DNA of 37,753 bases from an uncultured Cuneatibacter sp. Its GTDB lineage: Bacteria > Bacillota > Clostridia > Lachnospirales > Lachnospiraceae. The notes below the pieces were generated by a model. It was not told where the DNA came from and searched no databases. It worked only from the letters and a program-made list of their open reading frames with translations. Numbering within the stretch: the first letter of the stretch is position 1; every line of letters begins with the position of its first letter. The position numbers and the translations under genes are program-made. The DNA lies in NCBI GenBank assembly GCA_934234215.1, contig CAKQHB010000025.1, positions 1 through 37,753 of the forward strand. The letters are read 5' to 3'. Positions 15,095 through 21,873 of the stretch are shown here, piece by piece.

Positions 15095-17011
15095 TTACAC
15101 ATCCAGTTCCGCTTCGTTTGCATGAGAATGGATAAACACACGTCTCGGATCAACATTGCTGCCCATCAGCGTCTCCGTCATCTCATTTGCCATATACATG
15201 TCCTCAATGCTGACCCGCTTCATCACACGATTCTCCGGATCCATCGTTGTCTCCCAAAGCTGGGTTGCATCCATCTCACCAAGACCTTTGTAGCGCTGCA
15301 GCGTAAAGTTCTTATGGGTCTTACGGTAGCGCTCCAGTGCCAGATCATCGTACAGATACTCGCCCTTTCCTCTGGAGGGCACTGCCTGATACAGCGGCGG
15401 CATCGCAATGTACACATGTCCCTCCGAGATCAGCTCCGGCATGAACCGATAGAAGAATGTCAGAAGCAGCGTGCTGATATGCGCACCATCCACATCGGCA
15501 TCCGCCATAATGATGATCTTGTCATAGCGAAGCTTTGTAATATCAAAGTCATTTCCATAGCCCTCGGAAAAGCCGCAGCCAAACGCCTGAATCATCGTCT
15601 TGATCTCGGCGTTTGCCAGAACCTTATCCATGCTGGCTTTCTCAACATTCAAAATTTTGCCTCGGATCGGCAGGATCGCCTGATACTTTCGATCTCTCGC
15701 CGTCTTTGCGGAGCCGCCTGCGGAATCACCCTCGACGATGAAGATCTCGCACTTCGAAGCATCGCGGCTCTCGCAGTTCGCCAGCTTTCCATTTCCATCG
15801 AAGGAAAACTTGCTCTTCGTCAGCAGGTTCGACTTCGCTTTCTCCTCCGCGCGGCGGATCTTCGCCGACTTCTCTGCACAGGCAATAATATTTTTCAAGA
15901 TCTCCAAATTCTTATCAAAGAACAGTTCTAACTGCTCACCAGTCACAGCCGCAACTGCCCTCGCTGCATCGGCGCTGCCAAGCTTCGTCTTTGTCTGTCC
16001 CTCAAATACCGGATCCCGGTGCTTGACCACCACGATTGCTGTCATACCACATCGGGTATCCGCGCCGGTGAAGTTGGAATCCTTTTCTTTTAAGATGCCC
16101 AGCTCCCTGGCATAGCTGTTGATAATGCCGGTAAAACGAGTCTTAAAGCCAGTCAGATGTGTACCGCCCTCGGATGTATAGATATTATTACAGTAACCGA
16201 GAATCTTCTCCTCGAAGGTGTCCACAAACTGAATCCCCAGCTCCACTTCAATGTCCTCGCTCTTTCCCCGGACATTGATCACATCGTGGATCGCGTTCTT
16301 TCCTTTGTTCAGCTCCCGGATATAAGCGGAGATACCGTCCGTCTCATGAAAGATTGTGTCCTCTCGCTCCTCGCCGTTTCGATGGTTATGAAACTCGATC
16401 GTCAGTCCCGGATTCAGGTAGGTCGTCTCATGCAGACGGCTGCGGATGGATGCTGCCGTAAACCAAGTCTTCTCGAAGATCTCTCCATCCGGCTTAAACC
16501 GGATTTCCGTACCAGTCTCATCGGTCTTCCCTACCTTCGGGAGCAGACCGTTTTTGAGCGTTACTGTAGGTTTGCCCTGTTCGTAGCGGTCATAGGCAAT
16601 CTTCCCATCCTTGAATACCCGAACCTCCAGCCACTCCGACAGCGCATTTACAACCGAAGAACCAACGCCGTGCAGACCACCGCTGGTCTTATATGCGTTA
16701 TTATCAAACTTACCGCCGGCATGCAGCGTCGTGAATACAACACGCTCCGCAGAAATCCCCAGCTTATGACGGTCAATCGGGATGCCTCGTCCGTTATCCC
16801 GGACAGTCACACTGCCATCCTCCTCCAACGTCACGGAAATATGGGTGCAGAATCCAGCCAGATGCTCATCCACCGCATTATCTACAATCTCATATACCAG
16901 ATGATTCAATCCGGAAGTCGTAACGCCTCCGATATACATACCCGGTCTCTTTCGAACCGCTTCCAGTCCCTCCAGCACGGTAATGCTGGACGCATCATAG
17001 GTTGTTGCCAT
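15095..17011 (-). CDS. Type IIA topoisomerase subunit B, ParE/GyrB family
   Basis: This is the ATPase subunit partner of the adjacent subunit A. The GHKL ATPase domain shows VYEIVDNAVDEH (Glu41, Asn45), DNGRGIPIDRH and SGGLHGVGSSVVNALS. The TOPRIM domain has VEGDSAGGSAKTARDRKYQAILPIRGK and MADADVDGAHI. The C-terminal end carries LQRYKGLGEMDATQLWETTMDP. At 638 residues it lacks the large GyrB insertion of proteobacteria. I start at MATTYDASS, where GGAG lies eight bases upstream; an in-frame ATG 102 bases earlier falls in the promoter region. Context with a subunit A lacking the GyrA box suggests ParE, but the sequence alone does not separate ParE from GyrB. Confidence 0.93.
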   Translation of the reverse strand: MATTYDASSITVLEGLEAVRKRPGMYIGGVTTSGLNHLVYEIVDNAVDEHLAGFCTHISVTLEEDGSVTVRDNGRGIPIDRHKLGISAERVVFTTLHAGGKFDNNAYKTSGGLHGVGSSVVNALSEWLEVRVFKDGKIAYDRYEQGKPTVTLKNGLLPKVGKTDETGTEIRFKPDGEIFEKTWFTAASIRSRLHETTYLNPGLTIEFHNHRNGEEREDTIFHETDGISAYIRELNKGKNAIHDVINVRGKSEDIEVELGIQFVDTFEEKILGYCNNIYTSEGGTHLTGFKTRFTGIINSYARELGILKEKDSNFTGADTRCGMTAIVVVKHRDPVFEGQTKTKLGSADAARAVAAVTGEQLELFFDKNLEILKNIIACAEKSAKIRRAEEKAKSNLLTKSKFSFDGNGKLANCESRDASKCEIFIVEGDSAGGSAKTARDRKYQAILPIRGKILNVEKASMDKVLANAEIKTMIQAFGCGFSEGYGNDFDITKLRYDKIIIMADADVDGAHISTLLLTFFYRFMPELISEGHVYIAMPPLYQAVPSRGKGEYLYDDLALERYRKTHKNFTLQRYKGLGEMDATQLWETTMDPENRVMKRVSIEDMYMANEMTETLMGSNVDPRRVFIHSHANEAELDV

Positions 17012-17101
17012 AAATCCATCTCCACTTTCTACTATATAAATAAATAGAATCTTTTCTTGTAAAAGAGAATCCTGCACTGCAAAATTCTCCGACAGCTTTT
17101 C

Positions 17102-17130
17102 ATCATAGCTCAAAATGTGCTATCTGTCAA
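17102..17130 (-). promoter_or_regulatory. Promoter P2 of the topoisomerase operon
   Basis: Minus-strand TTGACA (17125-17130), 17-bp spacer, TATGAT (17102-17107). Near-consensus sigma-A promoter about 90 bases upstream of the subunit B start. Confidence 0.85.
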
Positions 17131-17139
17131 AGCTTTTCC

Positions 17140-17169
17140 AGTATAGCATCCGAACATATGTTTTGTCAA
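17140..17169 (-). promoter_or_regulatory. Promoter P1 of the topoisomerase operon
   Basis: Minus-strand TTGACA (17164-17169), 18-bp spacer, TATACT (17140-17145) with extended -10 (ATGC). It lies directly upstream of P2, so the operon seems to have tandem promoters whose inferred start overlaps the P2 -35 box. Confidence 0.75.
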
Positions 17170-17262
17170 CGACTCCTTTTCGCAGAACAGGCTGTAAAAA
17201 GCACGACTTTTCGTTCTTTTTCGCATATTTTAAATTTTTTCAAAAAAATTCAAAAAAAGTGC

Positions 17263-17291
17263 TTGCATTCTTCAAAAAGGTATGGTACTAT
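17263..17291 (+). promoter_or_regulatory. Promoter of the tRNA-Pro/tRNA-Glu unit
   Basis: TTGCAT (17263-17268), 17-bp spacer, TACTAT (17286-17291) with an extended -10 (ATGG). The tRNA-Pro 5' end is 43 bases downstream. Confidence 0.75.
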
Positions 17292-17334
17292 ATCTGAGGT
17301 CGCGAGAGAGAAAACAAATCGCGATAAGAAATAT

Positions 17335-17408
17335 CGAGGCGTGGCTCAGTTTGGTAGAGCGCTGCGTTCGGGACGCAGAGGTCGCAGGTTCAAATCCTGT
17401 CGCCTCGA
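17335..17408 (+). tRNA. tRNA-Pro (anticodon CGG)
   Basis: A 74-nt cloverleaf: acceptor CGAGGCG with CGCCTCG, anticodon stem CTGCG/CGCAG with loop TTCGGGA, T-arm GCAGG-TTCAAAT-CCTGT. The discriminator base is A and CCA is not encoded. CGG reads CCG codons. Transcribed with tRNA-Glu nine bases downstream. Confidence 0.95.
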
Positions 17409-17417
17409 TCATATTTT

Positions 17418-17489
17418 GGCTCGTTGGTCAAGCGGTTAAGACGCCGCCCTCTCACGGCGGAAACAGGGGTTCGATTCCCCTACGGGCTA
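17418..17489 (+). tRNA. tRNA-Glu (anticodon CTC), copy 1
   Basis: A 72-nt cloverleaf with anticodon stem CCGCC/GGCGG and loop CTCTCAC, giving anticodon CTC. T-arm AGGGG-TTCGATT-CCCCT. The acceptor GGCTCGT pairs with ACGGGCT, including two G-U pairs. No encoded CCA. It is identical to the copy at 19198-19269. Confidence 0.95.
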
Positions 17490-17491
17490 TC

Positions 17492-17527
17492 AAAAGGAAT
17501 GCATCATGGATGCATTCCTTTTTTGTT
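17492..17527 (+). terminator. Terminator of the tRNA-Pro/tRNA-Glu unit
   Basis: A perfect 14-bp stem AAAAGGAATGCATC/GATGCATTCCTTTT with a 3-base loop, followed by further T residues (TTTTTTG). It starts two bases after the tRNA-Glu. Confidence 0.92.
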
Positions 17528-17544
17528 ATATCCAAATGCTATCT

Positions 17545-17572
17545 TAAAAAAGAATGTGCCTTGGCACATTCT
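17545..17572 (-). terminator. Terminator-like hairpin at the distal end of copy C
   Basis: On the minus strand AGAATGTGCC-AA-GGCACATTCT is a perfect 10-bp stem with a two-base loop, followed by TTTTTT. It would stop read-through from the transporter gene before it runs antisense into the tRNA genes. Confidence 0.75.
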
Positions 17573-17683
17573 CGCGCCGAGCGCGGTCGCTTGCGACATA
17601 TTTCTTCTTCGCGCGAGCGCGCATCCACGCGGAGCGCTTTTTGCTTTATAGGAAACGCGACGCAATTTCCGATAAAGTAAAAA
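17545..17683 (-). repeat. Palindromic post-terminator element, copy C (longest copy)
   Basis: On the minus strand it starts in the T-tract of the transporter terminator. Palindrome arms lie at 17638-17655 and 17666-17683, with a few substitutions against copy A. AAAAAGCGCTCCGCGTGGAT follows, then a nested hairpin: outer stem CTCGCGC/GCGCGAG (plus 17571-17577 and 17611-17617), inner stem GTCGC-TT-GCGAC (17586-17597), A-rich arm GAAGAAGAAATAT. It ends in a 10-bp hairpin (17551-17572) with a T-run. The GC-rich nested hairpin has no coding support. This element fills the gap between tRNA-Glu and the transporter gene. Confidence 0.85.
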
Positions 17684-17713
17684 TACGGAGCGCTCTCCAC
17701 ACGAGAACGCTCC
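17677..17713 (-). terminator. Terminator of the NSS transporter gene
   Basis: On the minus strand GGAGCGTTCTC pairs with GAGAGCGCTCC (one mismatch) and is followed by GTATTTTTAC. It begins 13 bases after the transporter stop codon. The T-tract is shared with palindromic copy C. Confidence 0.85.
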
Positions 17714-17725
17714 GCTCCTTCTTTC

Positions 17726-19069
17726 TCAACCGATTCCGCCAAGCATTGCTCCTGCAATCAGCGCAAGCAACGCCAGTGCCACCAATACATATTTTCCAAG
17801 AGGATAAAACCATCCGCCAATTTTCTTGTCTCTGCCACGATTTACCGCTTCCAGCGCAAACTCCTTTCCGGCCACCCAGAAAAAGAAAACTGCTGCCAGC
17901 ATTGCGCCCAGCGGACAAATATAAATCGACACCGCATCCATCCAACCGGAAACAATGCCCTGAATCAGAAGCGCCGCGCCACCGCCGATGGCTGCGATGA
18001 TGGCAACCGCCGGGACTCTCCCCAGCCCCAAACGCTCCTGCAGCGTTGCAACCGGCGCTTCGAACAAATTCACAAGAGAACTCATTCCAGCAAACAACAC
18101 GCACACATAGAAAATCATTCCCACGATCTTGCCGCCGGGCATTCCATTAAACACATTTAATAAGTAGATAAACATCAGTCCCGGTCCGCCGGAGGACAGC
18201 TCCGCGCCGTCCGCCGCCATACAGGGAATAATCACAAATGCTGCCAACAGCGCCGCCAACGTGTCAAATACCGCCACATTTCTCGCGGACTTCACCAGAT
18301 CCTCCGAATCACTCAGATAAGAACCGTAAATCACCGTGCCATTTCCTGCGATGGAGAGAGAGAAAAATGCCTGTCCAAACGCATAGATCCACACGCGGAT
18401 ATCTGCCAGCCCCCTGGGATCAATCGCGAAAATATAGCGATAACCATCCTTCGCTCCCGGAAGTGTAAAAATATAAATTCCAAGTCCGAGAAATAAAACA
18501 AACAGCAGCGGCATCATAATCTTGTTCGTCCGCTCAATTCCGCCTGCCACGCCAAGTCCCATAATCACAGCTGTCGCAATCATCGCCACAGCCAGCCAGC
18601 CATTGTTGCCAAATGCACTCGCTGTCCCGTCAAACAGTCCGCCAATCGCGCCCATGTCCTGTCCCATTGCCGCCAGCTGTCCGGTCAATGCCCAAAACGT
18701 ATACTTAAAAATCCAGCCGACAACAACCGTATAGCCAATCGCCAGCGCCAGTGAGCCAAGCACCGGAAGCAGCCCAATAAGTTCTCCCGGTTTCTTCCTG
18801 CCGCATCGTGTCTCCGTGCAGACTCCAAACGCTCGGATCGGTCCGCCCTTTGCCGCGCGTCCCAATGCCATCTCCTCGATCACACCGGTAGAACCAATCA
18901 GTACCACAAACAAAACATATGGCAAAATAAACGTCATACCACCCCATTTGGATACCATATACGGAAATCTCCAGATGTTGCCCATTCCCACGGCTGATCC
19001 GATACATGCCAGCACGAATCCTGTCCGGCTCCGGAATCCATCCCGCTCGTTTTGTGTCTTTTCTTTCAT
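17726..19069 (-). CDS. Sodium-dependent transporter, NSS (SNF) family
   Basis: This is an integral membrane Na+-coupled symporter, probably for amino acids or related amines. The diagnostic first helix is FVLACIGSAVGMGNIWRFPYMVSKWGG (about 18-44), which in LeuT-type proteins forms the Na+ and substrate site. Eleven or twelve hydrophobic helices can be seen along 447 residues, which suits the shorter bacterial NSS members. Substrate cannot be told from sequence. The start has GGGGAG upstream, and a promoter with TATAAT lies at 19106-19134. The gene is monocistronic and flanked by two identical tRNA-Glu genes. Confidence 0.95.
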   Translation of the reverse strand: MKEKTQNERDGFRSRTGFVLACIGSAVGMGNIWRFPYMVSKWGGMTFILPYVLFVVLIGSTGVIEEMALGRAAKGGPIRAFGVCTETRCGRKKPGELIGLLPVLGSLALAIGYTVVVGWIFKYTFWALTGQLAAMGQDMGAIGGLFDGTASAFGNNGWLAVAMIATAVIMGLGVAGGIERTNKIMMPLLFVLFLGLGIYIFTLPGAKDGYRYIFAIDPRGLADIRVWIYAFGQAFFSLSIAGNGTVIYGSYLSDSEDLVKSARNVAVFDTLAALLAAFVIIPCMAADGAELSSGGPGLMFIYLLNVFNGMPGGKIVGMIFYVCVLFAGMSSLVNLFEAPVATLQERLGLGRVPAVAIIAAIGGGAALLIQGIVSGWMDAVSIYICPLGAMLAAVFFFWVAGKEFALEAVNRGRDKKIGGWFYPLGKYVLVALALLALIAGAMLGGIG

Positions 19070-19105
19070 TCTTCTTTACTCCCCCTCAAATCAAAACATG
19101 AGTCT

Positions 19106-19134
19106 ATTATACCTAAGTTCTTTCTTTTTGGAAA
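19106..19134 (-). promoter_or_regulatory. Promoter of the NSS transporter gene
   Basis: Minus-strand TATAAT (19106-19111) with a 17-bp spacer to a weak -35, TTTCCA (19129-19134). The -10 is perfect and the -35 poor, so an activator or low activity is possible. It diverges from the tRNA-Glu promoter. Confidence 0.65.
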
Positions 19135-19157
19135 CCAATTCTTTTTCAAATTTCCTG

Positions 19158-19186
19158 TTGACAAATTGTTTTTCTTGTTGTAAAAT
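19158..19186 (+). promoter_or_regulatory. Promoter of tRNA-Glu copy 2
   Basis: TTGACA (19158-19163), 17-bp spacer, TAAAAT (19181-19186). The tRNA starts 12 bases further. Confidence 0.85.
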
Positions 19187-19197
19187 ATATCTTGTTC

Positions 19198-19269
19198 GGC
19201 TCGTTGGTCAAGCGGTTAAGACGCCGCCCTCTCACGGCGGAAACAGGGGTTCGATTCCCCTACGGGCTA
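19198..19269 (+). tRNA. tRNA-Glu (anticodon CTC), copy 2
   Basis: Identical over 72 nt to the copy at 17418-17489: anticodon loop CTCTCAC, T-loop TTCGATT, no encoded CCA. It has its own promoter and terminator, unlike copy 1, which follows tRNA-Pro. Confidence 0.95.
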
Positions 19270-19273
19270 TCAC

Positions 19274-19309
19274 AAAACGGAGAAGCGAGACATCGTTTCT
19301 CCGTTTTTG
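19274..19309 (+). terminator. Terminator of tRNA-Glu copy 2
   Basis: AAAACGGAGAA (19274-19284) pairs with TTCTCCGTTTT (19297-19307); more T follows. Some read-through may feed the downstream exporter gene, because I see no clear promoter between them. Confidence 0.85.
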
Positions 19310-19402
19310 TTTTATCAGAAAAGATCTGACAAAGCTGCATTCCGTTACTCACAAACAACCGCCACGGCTGCAAACTCTGTATCGTGGCAGAATGGAGAAA
19401 TC

Positions 19403-20290
19403 ATGAAACAGGAAAACTATGCAAAAGGAATGCTCATGATCATCTTGTCCGCATTTTTCTTTGCCTGCATGAACGTCTGTGTTCGTCTGGCAGGAAATCT
19501 GCCGTCCATTGAAAAGAGCTTTTTCCGCAATTTTGTCGCCGCGATTTTTGCCGCTGTCATTTTATTCAAAAATCACACCGTGCCCAAAGTCGAAAAGAAA
19601 CACCGGAGAATTCTTTTCCTGCGCTGTGCTTTCGGAACGCTCGGCATCTTATGTAATTTCTACGCTATCGATCACCTGCTTGTGGCAGATGCCTCAATTC
19701 TGAACAAGCTGTCGCCGTTCTTTGCGATCATCTTTTCCTTCTTATTATTAAAAGAAAAGATCAGCCTGACGCAAGCCGGCTGCGTGGTCCTCGCATTTCT
19801 CGGCTGCCTGTTCGTTGTAAAGCCCGGTTTTCAGAATGCCTCTCTCGCACCTGCATTGATTGGTGTGTGCGGCGGTTTCGTCGCCGGTATTGCCTACACG
19901 ATGGTGCGAATCCTCGGAACCCACGGTGTCAAGGGTCCTGTCATCGTCTTTTACTTTTCCCTGTTTTCTTGCCTCGCTGTTGTCCCGTGGCTGATCATTC
20001 ATTTTGAGCCTATGAGTGCTAAGCAGCTCATAACCCTTCTGATGGCAGGCCTCTTTGCTGCAGGCGGACAGTTTTCCATCACAGCCGCATATACCTACGC
20101 CCCCGCCGGAAAGATCTCAATTTTCGACTACTCCCAGATCCTCTTCGCAACACTGCTTGGCTTCTTCCTGTTCAGAGAGATCCCGGATGTATATAGCTTT
20201 ATCGGCTATGGACTGATCATCCTTGCTTCCTTCGGCACTTTCTTATACAATCGCAAGCAGACCGCCCACAAAGAAGCCTCTCGCAAATAA
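19403..20290 (+). CDS. DMT-superfamily EamA exporter
   Basis: A membrane transporter of the drug/metabolite (EamA) family, probably exporting a small metabolite. Ten hydrophobic helices in two five-helix halves fit the EamA repeat. Visible blocks include ILSAFFFACMNVCVRLAGN, ADASILNKLSPFFAIIFSFLLLKEKISL (the conserved end of repeat 1) and KISIFDYSQILFATLLGFFLFREIPD (end of repeat 2). The start MKQENYAKG (295 residues) has TGGAGA upstream; the open frame extends 96 bases earlier but only over the tRNA terminator region. Substrate unknown. Confidence 0.93.
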   Translation: MKQENYAKGMLMIILSAFFFACMNVCVRLAGNLPSIEKSFFRNFVAAIFAAVILFKNHTVPKVEKKHRRILFLRCAFGTLGILCNFYAIDHLLVADASILNKLSPFFAIIFSFLLLKEKISLTQAGCVVLAFLGCLFVVKPGFQNASLAPALIGVCGGFVAGIAYTMVRILGTHGVKGPVIVFYFSLFSCLAVVPWLIIHFEPMSAKQLITLLMAGLFAAGGQFSITAAYTYAPAGKISIFDYSQILFATLLGFFLFREIPDVYSFIGYGLIILASFGTFLYNRKQTAHKEASRK

Positions 20291-20313
20291 TTTCATTTTT
20301 TTCGAATTTGCTC

Positions 20314-20342
20314 TTGACATTTCGAGAAATCATCGCTATAAT
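20314..20342 (+). promoter_or_regulatory. Full-consensus promoter of tRNA-Asn
   Basis: TTGACA (20314-20319), 17-bp spacer, TATAAT (20337-20342). Both hexamers are perfect matches to the sigma-A consensus. The tRNA begins 19 bases downstream. Confidence 0.95.
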
Positions 20343-20361
20343 ATGTTCTTGTAGTTGAGAT

Positions 20362-20433
20362 TCCTCGATAGCTCAATGGTAGAGCGCACGGCTGTTAACC
20401 GTGATGTTGTAGGTTCGAGCCCTACTCGGGGAG
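20362..20433 (+). tRNA. tRNA-Asn (anticodon GTT)
   Basis: A 72-nt cloverleaf: acceptor TCCTCGA with TCGGGGA, anticodon stem CACGG/CCGTG with loop CTGTTAA, T-arm GTAGG-TTCGAGC-CCTAC, discriminator G as usual for tRNA-Asn. No encoded CCA. Confidence 0.96.
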
Positions 20434-20435
20434 CT

Positions 20436-20470
20436 AAAAACCCTGTCATACATCGTATGACAGGGTTTTT
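20436..20470 (+). terminator. Terminator of tRNA-Asn
   Basis: A perfect 16-bp stem AAAAACCCTGTCATAC/GTATGACAGGGTTTTT with a 3-base loop, then CTTTA. Palindromic copy D starts in this tail. Confidence 0.93.
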
Positions 20471-20530
20471 CTTTACTTTATAGGAAATGCGACGCAATTT
20501 CCTATAAAGCAAAAAGCGCTCCGCACGCTT
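20471..20530 (+). repeat. Palindromic post-terminator element, copy D
   Basis: On the plus strand CTTTATAGGAAAT (20476-20488) and ATTTCCTATAAAG (20497-20509) form the palindrome, followed by AAAAAGCGCTCCGC as in the other copies. It is the only copy oriented on the plus strand, and it follows the only plus-strand terminator that carries one. The distal hairpins are missing; the patatin gene stop codon comes 14 bases later. Confidence 0.85.
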
Positions 20531-20543
20531 TCATTCTTTCCTC

Positions 20544-21389
20544 TTATATTTCTTTCAGCCACCGCTTCAGCGCATCCATCTGCTCTGTCGCAGCTGCGAT
20601 TCCCAGATCATAGACTCCCTGCAGTTTTTCCGGATCTCGTTCTAATTTCTTTACCTCCACCGGAACTGCCGGGCGAATCACAAACACACGTCCCGTCTTT
20701 TCCAGCTCTCTGATCTCTTTCATGCACCGATTATACGCCTCATGACGATACAGCAGATCATCCCGAAATCCCGGATAATGTCGATATGCCATCCGTACCA
20801 GACGCTCCGGCAGCGGCTTTTTCTCATAATTACCATCCCGTGTCAACACCAGAATCAGGCGATCATAGCCCATTTCAAACATTTTCTGATAAGGGACGCT
20901 GTCCGACACGCCTCCATCAAGATAGCGGCCATTTCCGATCTGTACCGGCTTCGTCACAAACGGCATCGACGCGGATGCCCGCAGAATGTCCATCTGCTCC
21001 GCCACATCCTTCACCTGAAAATAATCCGGCTTTCCGGTATCCAGATTCGTGACCCCGGCGTAAAACGGAACACCCGATTCTCGAAATGTCTTCCAATCAA
21101 ATACATCCAGCTGCTCCGGCACCCGCTCATAGGCATATTCTCGGTTGATAATGTCTCCTGTTCGCAGCAGTGGACGAACTCCCATATAATCCTTATCTTG
21201 GTTAAAACGCTTGTTGTAGCGCAGCACACGCCCTCTCTGCTTTGACAGATAGTTGACGCCGAACACCGCCCCGGCGGAGACTCCAAGGATGCCATCCACC
21301 TGTATCCCGTGATCCAGAAAGATATCCAGCACTCCCGCCGTAAACAGCCCGCGCATCGCACCGCCCTCCAACACCATTCCAGTCTTCAT
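20544..21389 (-). CDS. Patatin-like phospholipase
   Basis: A predicted lipid acyl hydrolase with a Ser-Asp dyad. Family motifs are the oxyanion hole GGAMRG (9-14), the nucleophile elbow GVSAG with Ser38, and DGG with Asp158. Bacterial members of this soluble subgroup resemble E. coli RssA/YjjU-like proteins. I start at MKTGMVLEGG (281 residues) because GGAG lies six bases upstream; earlier in-frame ATG/TTG codons at 21401, 21407 and 21413 are possible. No clear promoter is visible; the gene follows the rplT terminator by about 35 bases, so it may depend on read-through. Confidence 0.93.
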   Translation of the reverse strand: MKTGMVLEGGAMRGLFTAGVLDIFLDHGIQVDGILGVSAGAVFGVNYLSKQRGRVLRYNKRFNQDKDYMGVRPLLRTGDIINREYAYERVPEQLDVFDWKTFRESGVPFYAGVTNLDTGKPDYFQVKDVAEQMDILRASASMPFVTKPVQIGNGRYLDGGVSDSVPYQKMFEMGYDRLILVLTRDGNYEKKPLPERLVRMAYRHYPGFRDDLLYRHEAYNRCMKEIRELEKTGRVFVIRPAVPVEVKKLERDPEKLQGVYDLGIAAATEQMDALKRWLKEI

Positions 21390-21413
21390 TTTTATCTCCA
21401 TTCGCATTTTCAA

Positions 21414-21431
21414 TTCTTATAATGCAAAAAA
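21414..21431 (-). repeat. Possible decayed left arm of the palindromic element (copy E)
   Basis: On the minus strand TTTTTTGCATTATAAGAA directly follows the rplT terminator stem and matches the left arm of copy B except for one base. No right arm follows. It could equally be part of the terminator region, since GCATTATA can pair with TATAATGC in the terminator loop. Confidence 0.4.
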
Positions 21432-21469
21432 CCGGAGAGTACGATGCTTTCGCATTATACTTCCCCGGT
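21425..21469 (-). terminator. Terminator of the infC-rpmI-rplT operon
   Basis: On the minus strand ACCGG (21465-21469) pairs with CCGGT (21431-21435), extended by imperfect inner pairs, and a run of six T follows. It lies 15 bases after the rplT stop. Confidence 0.75.
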
Positions 21470-21484
21470 CACATTCTCTGCAAA

Positions 21485-21844
21485 TTAAGCTGCAAGCTTA
21501 GACTTTGCAACTTCTGCCAGCTTGGTGAAACCAGCCGGATCGCTGATAGCCATGTCAGACAGAACCTTACGGTTCAGTTCAACACCTGCCAGCTTCAGAC
21601 CATACATAAACTTGCTGTAAGACAGTCCGTTCATTCTAGCTGCTGCGTTGATACGAGCGATCCACAGCTGTCTGAACTGACGCTTCTTCTGCTTTCTGCC
21701 TGCATAAGCAGAGGTCAGAGCTCTCATTACAGACTGCTTTGCAATTCTGTACTGCTTGGAACGAGCGCCTCTGTAACCCTTCGCCAGCTTCAATACTCTA
21801 TTATGCTTTTTCTTAGCGTTCATGCCGCCTTTAATTCTTGCCAT
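21485..21844 (-). CDS. rplT: 50S ribosomal protein L20
   Basis: L20 binds 23S rRNA early in 50S assembly and, in Bacillus and E. coli, represses its own operon through the leader mRNA. MARIKGGMNAKKKHNRVLKLAKGYRGARSKQYRIA and YAGRKQKKRQFRQLWIARINAAAR are typical. Length 119 is normal. Third gene of infC-rpmI-rplT, 29 bases after rpmI. Confidence 0.99.
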   Translation of the reverse strand: MARIKGGMNAKKKHNRVLKLAKGYRGARSKQYRIAKQSVMRALTSAYAGRKQKKRQFRQLWIARINAAARMNGLSYSKFMYGLKLAGVELNRKVLSDMAISDPAGFTKLAEVAKSKLAA

Positions 21845-21873
21845 TTCCGTCTTCCTCCTTCAAATGTCTCTTC

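Noticed and set aside
17571..17635. GC-rich palindromes as a possible replication or phage attachment site next to tRNA genes
   Set aside because: There is no integrase gene, no duplicated tRNA 3' end and no phage gene nearby. The sequence is explained as part of repeat copy C.
17539..17757. Open frame across copy C on the minus strand
   Set aside because: The reading frame spans a terminator, palindrome and hairpins. Similar peptides arise from copies A and B (for example at 2262-2471) only because the repeat is shared. No binding site.
19321..19402. Promoter for the EamA gene between tRNA-Glu and its ATG
   Set aside because: Only weak hexamers (CTGACA and a poor -10) are seen, so I do not list it. 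A 6-bp GCCACG/CGTGGC stem before the binding site is noted but too small to call.
20544..21413. TTG/ATG starts upstream for the patatin gene
   Set aside because: They lack a ribosome binding site; GGAG at the right distance favours the ATG at 21389.
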